Below are positions 41,333-50,276 of a DNA stretch of 50,276 bases, piece by piece. Below the pieces are notes generated by a model. That model had not been told where the DNA came from, ran no database searches, and saw only the letters and a list, made by a program, of their open reading frames with translations. Made by a program: the position numbers and the translations under genes. Origin of the DNA: Rhodopirellula sp. (GTDB taxonomy: Bacteria > Planctomycetota > Planctomycetia > Pirellulales > Thermoguttaceae); the NCBI GenBank assembly GCA_012728855.1, contig JAAYEH010000535.1, positions 1 through 50,276 of the forward strand, read 5' to 3'. Numbering within the stretch: the first letter of the stretch is position 1; each line of letters begins with the position of its first letter.

Positions 41333-42529
41333 ATGGCAACCTTCAATCTTCGACGCTTTTCTGATCCCGATGGCCTGAAGCGAATCAGACCTGAGCATCT
41401 GCTCGCACTTCTGCGACCACACGAGGCATTCTTCAGCGGGCGGAAGGTGATGCTCCCTCCGGACGGCCATGCGGACGGCCTCGACTATCCCGCTCTCGTC
41501 GGAGTGCTCATGACGCCAGGGTCGGACACGCCCAGGGAACTGGCCGACGCCCTCTTCCTGATCCACGAAATGGCGACGACCGAGGGAATGGATGCGCTGC
41601 TGGATGAGGCAGCGAAGAACGGCGTCATCCTGAACAGCAGTCCGGACCCTACGCCTGCCGACGTCGCCGTGCAGCTCTATCTTCTCCGGCGCGATCTGTT
41701 GGAGCGCAAGCACGCTGAGCAGTACCTCCTGCGCCCCCGGTCCTACGAACACTTTCAGACGACCGCAAAAGAACCGCCGGAACTCAATACGCCGACCGAG
41801 GAGACCCTGCGTGCGCTCGAGCAGGATCTGGACGACTGGTTCGAGAAGAAGCATCGCGGTCGGGGGTCGCGTGTGTTCTGCTGGGTCCGCGACGACGGCG
41901 TGTGGTTCCTCGTTCGACACGGCGAGCCGTACAAGCGGGAGGGGAGCATCGAAGACGGCGAGTCCACCAGCGTTTTCTACCGGCCCGAAAAGCACGACGT
42001 GATCGTCTACGATCCAGCGATCGGCGAGATTCGGATCAACGCGCGATCGAAGGGCGAGAAGGAGCTGTACCGCACGAAGTTCGGCCTCCATCTCTTCGGC
42101 GACGAAGACTTCTTTCCCGGCACGTCGAAGTACACGCTGGAGCCGCTTCGGACCGACGGGGCCATGTCGCTCGTCTGCACCGATATCGACGGCATGGAGT
42201 GGGTCAGGCTGCGCGAGATTCAGTTCTACTGGGGCGGCGCGTTTCACGAGATTGAAACGCGGAAAGCGGACGACTACTTCGCGGCCCTCGAAGCGAGTGG
42301 CCGCTCGATGCCGGCCAAAGCCCGAATCATCCGTGCAACGTTTCAGATCAAGTTCGCGGACTCGAAGACACCTCGATCCGTCGTTATCCGACCCTCGAAC
42401 ATCGCCCAGTACACGCGCGACGCGGACAGCGCTCTGGTCGAGGATTGGCTCACTCGGCGCGGATTCATCCTGACCGAAAAGGAAGGCGAACACGAAGATG
42501 CCGAGGAAACGGCTCTGGCACGCACTTGA
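41333..42529 (+). CDS. LexA-linked cassette gene A, unknown
   Basis: A 398-aa protein that starts right after the lexA stop (TGAATG). The N-terminal 130 residues are helical (MATFNLRRFSDPDGLKRIRP, then IHEMATTEGMDALLDEA), and the rest is mixed with motifs such as ERKHAEQYLLRPRSYEHF and a beta-rich centre (GSRVFCWVRDDGVWFLVRHG) with a FYRPEKHDVIVYDP segment. No catalytic signature was recognised. It overlaps gene B by 32 bases. Context with LexA, gene B and gene C suggests they work together. Confidence 0.85.
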   Translation: MATFNLRRFSDPDGLKRIRPEHLLALLRPHEAFFSGRKVMLPPDGHADGLDYPALVGVLMTPGSDTPRELADALFLIHEMATTEGMDALLDEAAKNGVILNSSPDPTPADVAVQLYLLRRDLLERKHAEQYLLRPRSYEHFQTTAKEPPELNTPTEETLRALEQDLDDWFEKKHRGRGSRVFCWVRDDGVWFLVRHGEPYKREGSIEDGESTSVFYRPEKHDVIVYDPAIGEIRINARSKGEKELYRTKFGLHLFGDEDFFPGTSKYTLEPLRTDGAMSLVCTDIDGMEWVRLREIQFYWGGAFHEIETRKADDYFAALEASGRSMPAKARIIRATFQIKFADSKTPRSVVIRPSNIAQYTRDADSALVEDWLTRRGFILTEKEGEHEDAEETALART

Positions 42530-43544
42530 GAGCGTCCCCGGCCTGACGACCGTGGCAGCCGAGTGGAAAGCGCTCGCAGTTCCGGACCATGACACTCTGC
42601 GCTCGTTTCTTCGGCCGAACGGAAGCCTGGCGGCATCCTATCCCTGCCGACAATGCGGTTGCGCCCACGAGGTCGTCGTTCACGGCGAGGACGACATCGT
42701 TGCCGCGTGTCGCTGCGAGTCGCAATGCCCGAACATCGCACTGACCCGATCGGACATCATTCTGTACGAGGTAAATCGATCCGCTCTCGGAAAGGCCGTA
42801 GCGTCAGCGCTGGGAATCACTGTCGACGAAGCACCGGTCGACGGGTTGCACCAGACCGCTCGCATCGGCTTCTACTCGCCGTTCGCAGGCTATCGCTTCC
42901 CCGTGCTGCTGACGCTCCAGTATGAACCTGACGACATGAGAATGACGGTCGAGCGGCTCGCGGCGACGGTGGATGCTGCGTTCATCCTCTTGGCACCGAC
43001 GGCGCAGCTCCTTTCGCCCGCGACTGAGGACCTGCTGAGACGGAAGAGCGCCATGTTCATTTCGCTCGCGGACGCCTTGGACGCGGATGAGGTAGGGAAG
43101 TTCGAGGCCCTGCCGCGTTGCGAGGAGCTTCTCGCCGAGTTTCGATCGCGCCACGTCCCGCAGGCCGACGCAACATCAACGGCCGTCTTTTTCCCCACAC
43201 CGGCGGACGCAGAATGGAAGGATGTGACCATCCGCTTCGTGGACGGCCACACGGTTGCCGTGAAGGTCAAGGACAAGACCGGTGTGTACCACTACTCTCA
43301 GATGGGAATGGCCGACCGCCGAAACACCAAACCAACCAAGCAATGGGACCTGCTGCGGGACTTCGTGGAGGCAGGCGGGCTGTTCACGTGGTCGCATCGC
43401 AACGCAAGCAAGAAGATGCAGAAGCACCGAGAACTCCTCGCCGTCCGGCTGAAGGATTTCTTTCGAATCGACGGCGACCCATTTGAGTACGTCGAGGATG
43501 AGAAGGGCTGGCGCGCGCGGTTCAAAATCATGCCGGACTCGTGA
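42498..43544 (+). CDS. LexA-linked cassette gene B, zinc-ribbon and winged-helix-like protein
   Basis: A 348-aa protein. A Cys cluster near residues 50-80 (CRQCGC and CRCESQC) could bind zinc. A middle region (TRSDIILYEVNRSALGKAVA) follows, and the C-terminal part (KQWDLLRDFVEAGGLFTWSH, ASKKMQKHRELLAVRLKDFF) resembles a winged helix. Its start lies 32 bases inside gene A, so it is translationally coupled. DNA- or RNA-binding is plausible but unproven. No family recognised. Confidence 0.8.
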   Translation: MPRKRLWHALESVPGLTTVAAEWKALAVPDHDTLRSFLRPNGSLAASYPCRQCGCAHEVVVHGEDDIVAACRCESQCPNIALTRSDIILYEVNRSALGKAVASALGITVDEAPVDGLHQTARIGFYSPFAGYRFPVLLTLQYEPDDMRMTVERLAATVDAAFILLAPTAQLLSPATEDLLRRKSAMFISLADALDADEVGKFEALPRCEELLAEFRSRHVPQADATSTAVFFPTPADAEWKDVTIRFVDGHTVAVKVKDKTGVYHYSQMGMADRRNTKPTKQWDLLRDFVEAGGLFTWSHRNASKKMQKHRELLAVRLKDFFRIDGDPFEYVEDEKGWRARFKIMPDS

Positions 43545-43593
43545 CCGGCTGCACGCTTGTGGACAAGAACGTATATGACATTGGCGAGGAATC

Positions 43594-46500
43594 ATGGCCA
43601 CACCTGACCAGATGGATGTGCTTCCAGCGAAGCCTGATCGGCCGGCATTGCAGATTCGTCTTGACGAACGGCAGGCGCGAATTCATCGGCGCCTGAGTCT
43701 GATCGGCCCAGGTCCGGCTGCGTACTTGGAAGACGCCTGCGCCCTGATGGACGGTCGCCTCCCGATCGCGTCCACAGCCCACTTGGTCGGGCATCTCCTC
43801 CGCGAAATCGAAAGCTCGATCCGCGCCGTACTGAAGACCGCTGCCTCGTCTGATAGCCCCGCCCGGTCAGACAAACAAAACCACGCCCGCCAGGTCGAAC
43901 AGGTGTTGGCCTTCCTCGAGGTCCCCAAAGGTGATCCGGTTGAAACGGCATGGTTTCGGTTGTGCAGCGACGATACATATGCGCTCTCTCGACTTGCGCA
44001 TCGTGATAGCTTGGCGCCACCTCGGCCGGTCGACGATGGCTTCCGTACGTTCTGGTCGGAGATGTTGACCATCCTTGATGTCGTGCTTGATCGGTTTGAG
44101 ACTCGTTACCTTGCGTTTATGCCCACGCTCGACGGCCTGTTGATCAAACAGCACCCTACCCGTGGGGACGCCGCGACGCTCAAGAACAACGTGCCAAATA
44201 ACGTCGCGACGCTAGGGCACTTCTTTTCCAAGCTCGACAATGCCCGGTGGCTTGAACCCTTGCGGCAGGAGGGCTTCTTTGCTCGGCCGCCACAGCCGAT
44301 TGTGAACGAAGAAGAACAGACCATTTCGTTTCCGCCGTGGCCTCTCACTCGATTCCTTCAGCGCATGGCTTCGCAGGAACCCGCATTGGTCGCGGAGATC
44401 GCTGCGGAGATTCCGATGACCGACAACACGAGCGTGCATCTCGATTTGCTGGAGACTGCTCTTGCTCTCCCCCCGGAGCTTGCAGGGCGACTGGTCCCAC
44501 AATTGAAGCATGCCGTCGAATGTTCTTACCAAGGACTTTTGTTCACCCATCAGCTCGGCAAACTGCTTCTTCACATTGCAGCAGACCCACAGAACTGCAC
44601 CGCCGGACTTGAGCTTGCGAGAGCCGCGTTCGCCCTTGTGCCTGAGAGTGAACAAGCGGAGGAACCAACTGCTCGCCCGCTGCGCTTTTCGAAGCCGCGT
44701 ACCCGGATGGACCTACACGAATACGAGCGGATCGTTGCGAGTACAACGAAGGAACTGGCCAGCCACTTTGGGGTCCCGACGTTTGAGATGTTCTGCGACC
44801 TCCTCGAGGAAGCCATATCTTCCGAACAAGATCGAGATGATGCCAGTGATCGAGAGGACTGGTCGTACATCTGGTGCCAAGACGTGGAGCGTTGTTCTGG
44901 TGCGCACGACGTAAGAAGTGCCCTCGTTTCCGCCGTGCGCGACGCTGCGGTTTGTCTCCTCGAAAGCGGTCGTATGGAGATCGGGGGCGCTCTGCAGCTC
45001 TTGGAAGCACGGCAATGGAAGGCTTTCGATCGTGTTGGACTATACCTATTGAGGCGGTTTCCCGACAACGGACTCATAAAGGAGCGCTTGATGCAAGAGG
45101 AATCCTTCGACGATCGGACGCTCCGTCGAGAGTACAACAATCTCATGGAAGCGTACTTCGAGCGATTGGGGCACGCAGAACAAACAGCGATTCTCGGCTG
45201 GATCGAGGCCGGGCCGAATCTTGAGGAGTACTGCGACGGGTGCGAGCGAGTGTTCGGACATCGCCCAACCGAAGAGGAAGCGCACGACCACGCGGAGCGC
45301 TGGCGGCTTGAACACCTTCAGCCCATTCGAGATTCGCTCCCCGACGCGTGGCAGGAGAGATATGGTTCCTTGATTGGGCAATTCGGCGTCCCGCAGCTTT
45401 ACCCACCGACCTCCACGTTTTCGTGGGGGTGGAAGAGCCCCTTGGAGGTCGATGAGATCCGATCGATGGGTAACACAGAGATAATCAGCTATCTGAAGAC
45501 GTGGACTCCGCCCCAGGACGAGCACTTCGGCCCGTGCCGGAAGGGGCTTGCCGACGCACTCCAACGAATCGTCACCGAAGAACCCGAGCGATTCATTGCT
45601 GCTGCCGACGAGCTCACGTCGCTGCATCCGGCGTATCTCTCCGCCATGCTTGCTGGTCTCCGTGAGGCGGCGAGGAAAACCTGGCAGGAAGATCGGTGGG
45701 CGCCGATCCTTCGCCTTTGCTCCTCGATCGTGGCACAGACTGGCGATGCTGAAGAGTACGCCGCCGATGAAGAGCGCGCCGGTCGATGGCTACGGCAATC
45801 AGTGGCTTCGCTCGTTGGATTCGGCTTGGAGCAACACGATGCACAATTCCCGTTCGAGCTGTGGAAGCAAATCTGGACGATCGTTTTGGCGTTGACGGAC
45901 GATCCTGATCCCACGCAAAACAGCGAGAGTCCCGAAGACGATGGCAACGTTGATCCCATGACGCAATCTTTGGACACCGTTCGCGGGGAAGCGATGCACG
46001 CAGTCATCAAGTATGCGCTGTGGGTGCGACGCCACCGGGAGAAGCGCGGCAACCAATGCACTTCATTCGATGAGATGCCCGAGGTCCGGGACGTGCTGAA
46101 CAGACATCTCGATCTTAGCCGTGATGCCTCCCCGGCCATTCGTACTGTCTACGGTCAGTGGTTTCCGTGGCTGTGCATGCTCGACGAAACATGGGCTGCG
46201 TCACACGTGGATGCGATCTTTCCGACCGATCCTGCACACGTCACGCTATGGGACGCCGCGTGGCAGCCGTACATCGTATTCTGCCCGCCGTACAACGGCG
46301 TATTTCAAGTTCTTCGCAAACACTACGAACATGCGATCTTGGATATTGAACGAGAGGCACCGTACAAAGTGGCCGGAAATGCGGATCACAGAGAACAGCT
46401 TGCGGAGCATCTGATGCTGTTTTACGGCAGAGGCGTCATAACGGTTGATGATTCTCCAGATATCATTGACCTATTCTTCGCAAAAGCACCGCAGAGTGTC

Positions 46501-47004
46501 AGGTACCACGCCCTGGAATTTGTTGGGCGGAGTCTGAAAAACGAGGATGGTCAGGTCCCCGCAGAAGTAATCGAACGCTTCAAGAAGCTCTGGGAGCGCC
46601 GCGTCCACGCACTGAAGAGCTTTCAGAACCCGATGGAATGCTCGGAGCTGCGGGCCTTCGGCTGGTGGTTCATTTGCGCGAAGTTTGACCGCGCCTGGTG
46701 CGTGGAGCACCTAAGGCAGGCGCTACAGCTTTGCGGATGGGCGGAACCGGATCACTTGGTGGTCGAACACTTGGAAGCGATAGCTGGGGAATTGCCGAGC
46801 GAAGCAGTCGACAGCCTTTCACAGTTGGTTGACGGAGACAAGAACGGCTGGGGCGTTTCATCGTGGCGTGAACACGCAGCAACAATTCTCCGGACAGCGC
46901 TTGACAGTCGTGTTGAAGAAGCCAGAAATGGCGCTGCGGCGCTCATCAATCGGCTTTGTGCTCGCGGTTTCCACGATTACCGTAGTCTTCTTGATGGTCG
47001 CTGA
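43594..47004 (+). CDS. LexA-linked cassette gene C, large helical protein
   Basis: A 1,136-aa protein, mostly alpha-helical with HEAT-like repeats and no NTPase, protease or nuclease motif seen. The C-terminal 400 residues contain Trp/aromatic-rich segments (AIRTVYGQWFPWLCMLDETW, FGWWFICAKFDRAWCVEHL) that recall, from memory only, the helical C-terminal parts of large defence proteins of the SIR2-DUF4020 type. ATG at 43594 with a GCGAGG site, 49 bases after gene B. Its 3' end overlaps the convergent HTH gene by 59 bases. Possible roles: sensor, scaffold or effector of the cassette. Confidence 0.85.
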   Translation: MATPDQMDVLPAKPDRPALQIRLDERQARIHRRLSLIGPGPAAYLEDACALMDGRLPIASTAHLVGHLLREIESSIRAVLKTAASSDSPARSDKQNHARQVEQVLAFLEVPKGDPVETAWFRLCSDDTYALSRLAHRDSLAPPRPVDDGFRTFWSEMLTILDVVLDRFETRYLAFMPTLDGLLIKQHPTRGDAATLKNNVPNNVATLGHFFSKLDNARWLEPLRQEGFFARPPQPIVNEEEQTISFPPWPLTRFLQRMASQEPALVAEIAAEIPMTDNTSVHLDLLETALALPPELAGRLVPQLKHAVECSYQGLLFTHQLGKLLLHIAADPQNCTAGLELARAAFALVPESEQAEEPTARPLRFSKPRTRMDLHEYERIVASTTKELASHFGVPTFEMFCDLLEEAISSEQDRDDASDREDWSYIWCQDVERCSGAHDVRSALVSAVRDAAVCLLESGRMEIGGALQLLEARQWKAFDRVGLYLLRRFPDNGLIKERLMQEESFDDRTLRREYNNLMEAYFERLGHAEQTAILGWIEAGPNLEEYCDGCERVFGHRPTEEEAHDHAERWRLEHLQPIRDSLPDAWQERYGSLIGQFGVPQLYPPTSTFSWGWKSPLEVDEIRSMGNTEIISYLKTWTPPQDEHFGPCRKGLADALQRIVTEEPERFIAAADELTSLHPAYLSAMLAGLREAARKTWQEDRWAPILRLCSSIVAQTGDAEEYAADEERAGRWLRQSVASLVGFGLEQHDAQFPFELWKQIWTIVLALTDDPDPTQNSESPEDDGNVDPMTQSLDTVRGEAMHAVIKYALWVRRHREKRGNQCTSFDEMPEVRDVLNRHLDLSRDASPAIRTVYGQWFPWLCMLDETWAASHVDAIFPTDPAHVTLWDAAWQPYIVFCPPYNGVFQVLRKHYEHAILDIEREAPYKVAGNADHREQLAEHLMLFYGRGVITVDDSPDIIDLFFAKAPQSVRYHALEFVGRSLKNEDGQVPAEVIERFKKLWERRVHALKSFQNPMECSELRAFGWWFICAKFDRAWCVEHLRQALQLCGWAEPDHLVVEHLEAIAGELPSEAVDSLSQLVDGDKNGWGVSSWREHAATILRTALDSRVEEARNGAAALINRLCARGFHDYRSLLDGR

Positions 47005-47409
47005 CAGCGCCGTCGGATCGGCCCTGGAGGAGTTGCTTCCATACCCCTCGCTGGGCGCGCCAGTCGTGGATGGCGGTGATGGGCCGCAGGTCTCGCTCGC
47101 CGATCGGGTCGCGGCCCTTCGCGGTGCGGGGCAGGAACAGAATCTCTTCCTGGATGTCGGGGGCGAGGTTGAGCAGGTTCATGATCTGGGTCATCCGAGC
47201 ACGGGTCACGTGGCCCAGGCGGGCCAGGTCGGCGTAGTCGGCCACGTCGCCGCGACGGACGAGCTCCTCGCAACGGATGGCCAGGGCCATCAACTTCGCC
47301 ACGCGGGGTACGGAGCCTTCGGGCAGATCGAGACCTTCGGGCGGCTCGCCCGGCAGGAACTCGCGCCGCCCGGCAGACCCGCGTGTGAAGTGAATGTCGA
47401 ACTCGACCG

Positions 47410-47425
<16 letters not shown>
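46946..47425 (-). CDS. Recombinase-associated HTH protein
   Basis: A 159-aa protein with a central HTH-like segment (ADLARLGHVTRARMTQIMNL) flanked by helices (VAKLMALAIRCEELVRRGD), a KorB/ParB-like arrangement. Genes like this often follow large serine recombinases with DUF2924. ATG at 47425 overlaps the recombinase end by 16 bases. It may steer integration direction or regulate the operon. The 3' end overlaps convergent gene C. Confidence 0.8.
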
Positions 47426-49010
<1,585 letters not shown>

Positions 49011-49014
<4 letters not shown>

Positions 49015-49514
49015 TCGGCGGCCTCCTTGCCGGGCTTCGGCAGGTCGAAGAAGGCGTAGCCGTTCCAATGCGCGCCGGTGACCTTGCGGGCCACTGCGGA
49101 CAGGGAACGGTAGACCTCGCCGTCGAACTCGAAGCCCTGCTCCAGGACCCGCACCTGGACCGTCTGACCCTTGTATCGACGTTTGAGAAGCGTGCCGGCC
49201 ATCGGCAGGCGGTCGTCCACCCCGACACGGAAGGCCGACGTGGCCGTCCCGCCGTTGTCGCGCGGTTCAGCAGGCGAGGCAGGCGGTCGGATACGCAGGT
49301 CGGCATCGTTGGCCAGCTCGCGAGCCCGGCGGCGCGCACGCTCGGAGAGGTCGCCTTCGTGAATGGCCTGGAGCCGCCATGCGATGCGCTTGACGAGGTG
49401 CTGCTTGTTGAACGACCGCGCCGCCTCGCCGAAGACCTCGGCGTAGCGCTGGCGAAGCTGCGTGACCGTCATACGGGCGAGCGCCTTCATAGCCGCGTCG
49501 ACGTCAATGGGCAT
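49011..49514 (-). CDS. DUF2924 protein
   Basis: A 167-aa DUF2924-type protein. The N-terminal half is helical and basic (MTVTQLRQRYAEVFGEAARS, KQHLVKRIAWRLQAI), and the C-terminal half has the pattern VQVRVLEQGFEFDGEVYRSL with VARKVTGAHWNGYAFF, similar to DNA-binding SAP/HNH-less modules. Genes of this family are commonly paired with large serine recombinases. ATG at 49514 is just after the 74-aa gene stop (TGAATG). Confidence 0.9.
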
Positions 49515-49739
49515 TCATCGATCTCCGTTCTCGTCTACCGTCAACACGGCTCCATCAGGGCAAGTCCGCGCCCCCGGATCAAGGCCGGTTTGCGAGGATT
49601 CTGCTGGAATCTGGCCGCATTCCGGTGGAGCCGGAGGCATTCCGCGCAGGCGATGAATGCCGGTGGCGAGGATGGCGGTCAGTTCGCGCAGGCGCTCATG
49701 TGGCGAGAGGGTGGTCGGGTCGTCGGACGTCGGTCGCAT
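49515..49739 (-). CDS. Small protein heading the recombinase operon
   Basis: A 74-aa protein with LSPHERLRELTAILATGIHRLR, a helical motif that recurs in short genes upstream of DUF2924-recombinase pairs. ATG at 49739 with GGAGG 8 bases upstream. The rest is Pro/Cys/Gly-rich. Possibly an accessory to recombination; not recognised by family name. Confidence 0.7.
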   Translation of the reverse strand: MRPTSDDPTTLSPHERLRELTAILATGIHRLRGMPPAPPECGQIPAESSQTGLDPGARTCPDGAVLTVDENGDR

Positions 49740-50110
49740 GGGCGTTGCCTCCGTGGCCCACGCCGACGTGCGCTCCGCGCCCGGCCGGTCGTCCGGCGAT
49801 GATGTCGATGCTGCCGCCGGCTCGATGCGGCGGTCTAGGCGGTCTAATTGATATGTACGCAAAACAGGTTCGAGTTGTAACCGGGCCGCGAACGCAACCC
49901 CGTGTAAACCAAATCGGGGTGTCAACCGCGAGAGGTAGAGAGTTTGAGAGTTTTTCGCGGGGGTGCGGACGTAACCCTTGGGGTTGCGTTCGGGGCGACG
50001 TATGAGGCGTTGCAAACAGAGAGCGCGGCCACCCGGCGGGTAGCGCGTAACGTCGCGTCGTTGGCGGACTTACGGCGATCGCCCTCGGCGACGATTTCGC
50101 GTCGAGCCGC
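49740..50110. other. Right-end intergenic region, putative attR and recombinase promoter region
   Basis: About 370 bases between the recombinase operon and the tRNA-Asn terminator. No convincing gene. It holds a 13-bp inverted repeat (49889-49901 and 49980-49992) and a double CGGTCTA near 49830. The right prophage end should lie here. Confidence 0.45.
49889..49992. repeat. 13-bp inverted repeat upstream of the recombinase operon
   Basis: CGAACGCAACCCC at 49889-49901 and its exact reverse complement at 49980-49992, 78 bases apart. They flank a GC-poor run of GAGAG. Could be a regulator or recombinase site near attR. Confidence 0.55.
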
Positions 50111-50113
50111 TAA

Positions 50114-50141
50114 CAAAAAAGCCGCCGAATTTCTCGGCGGC
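50114..50141 (-). terminator. Rho-independent terminator of tRNA-Asn
   Basis: Minus strand: GCCGCCGA, 5-base loop, TCGGCGGC, then TTTTTTG. The stem covers 50121-50141 and the T-run 50114-50120. It begins 8 bases after the tRNA 3' end. Confidence 0.85.
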
Positions 50142-50149
50142 TGGGTGAC

Positions 50150-50221
50150 CTCCCCGCGTAGGACTCGAACCTACAACAACCCGGTTAACAGCCGGGTGCT
50201 CTACCATTGAGCTAGCGGGGA
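50150..50221 (-). tRNA. tRNA-Asn (GUU)
   Basis: A complete 72-nt cloverleaf on the minus strand: acceptor TCCCCGC/GCGGGGA, D-arm GCTC..GAGC, anticodon stem CCCGG/CCGGG with loop CTGTTAA (anticodon GTT), T-arm GTAGG TTCGAGT CCTAC, discriminator G, CCA not encoded. A strong terminator follows. It lies outside the prophage, just right of the recombinase operon, and is presumably a host gene. Confidence 0.95.
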
Positions 50222-50276
50222 CCAGAATGACGTCCGGGGTGGATACCCCGAACATCCAAAGCCTACCAGACCGTGC

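Noticed and set aside
40655..42595. Minus-strand frame of about 646 codons opposite lexA and gene A
   Set aside because: lexA on the plus strand is unmistakable; the minus frame has no recognisable domain.

Overview
The window is high-GC bacterial DNA holding two things side by side: the 5' part of a chromosomal BREX phage-defence operon (about 1-7,750) and an almost gene-tight siphovirus-like prophage of about 42 kb (about 7,947-49,739). A host tRNA-Asn with its terminator lies just past the prophage at the right end. No rRNA or taxonomic marker is present. The GC content, the DUF2924/large-serine-recombinase module, the HARE-HTH protein and the phage-borne sigma factor fit a Planctomycetota-like host best, but this is inference.

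BREX region (all minus strand, read right to left): a small excisionase-type HTH protein, brxA, brxB, brxC and pglX, in type I order with overlapping or nearly abutting genes behind one plausible promoter. The PglX reading frame stops after 771 codons, far short of the roughly 1,200 usual for the family. A short plus-strand reading frame that enters from the left edge and looks like a transposase tail ends over the same spot, so pglX is probably broken by an insertion sequence. pglZ and brxL would lie outside the window.

Prophage, from its right end leftwards. (1) Integration module, minus strand: 74-aa protein, DUF2924 protein, large serine recombinase, HTH protein. (2) A plus-strand cassette against the general direction: LexA-like repressor, then three uncharacterised genes (398, 348 and 1,136 aa). 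This is the best candidate for an undescribed system. (3) Early and recombination genes: unknown small proteins, a sigma factor, PD-(D/E)XK exonuclease, Sak4-like ATPase, DUF669 protein and RusA. (4) Replication: DEAD/DEAH helicase and primase-polymerase/RepA-like ATPase, followed by an AT-poor repeat region that may be an origin. (5) A ParB-like/DNA-methyltransferase fusion. (6) A plus-strand trio headed by a lysine-rich HARE-HTH protein. (7) Packaging: terminase with small flanking proteins. (8) An AbiE toxin-antitoxin pair and a CAU tRNA inserted between terminase and portal. (9) Head: portal, RebB-like protein, protease-capsid fusion and decoration protein. (10) Neck and tail: tail terminator, tail tube, a chaperone pair with a likely programmed -1 frameshift, two lipoproteins, tape measure and distal tail proteins. 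A stand-alone HEPN ribonuclease-like gene lies on the opposite strand just upstream of the tape measure gene. No endolysin was recognised.

Overall the prophage carries at least three candidate defence or stress cassettes (LexA-linked operon, AbiE, HEPN) and an orphan methyltransferase, and sits directly against a BREX locus that looks inactivated. Three promoters have readable -35/-10 boxes (BREX, abiE, lexA); the abiE and lexA promoters both place the transcription start at or next to the ATG, which implies leaderless mRNAs.
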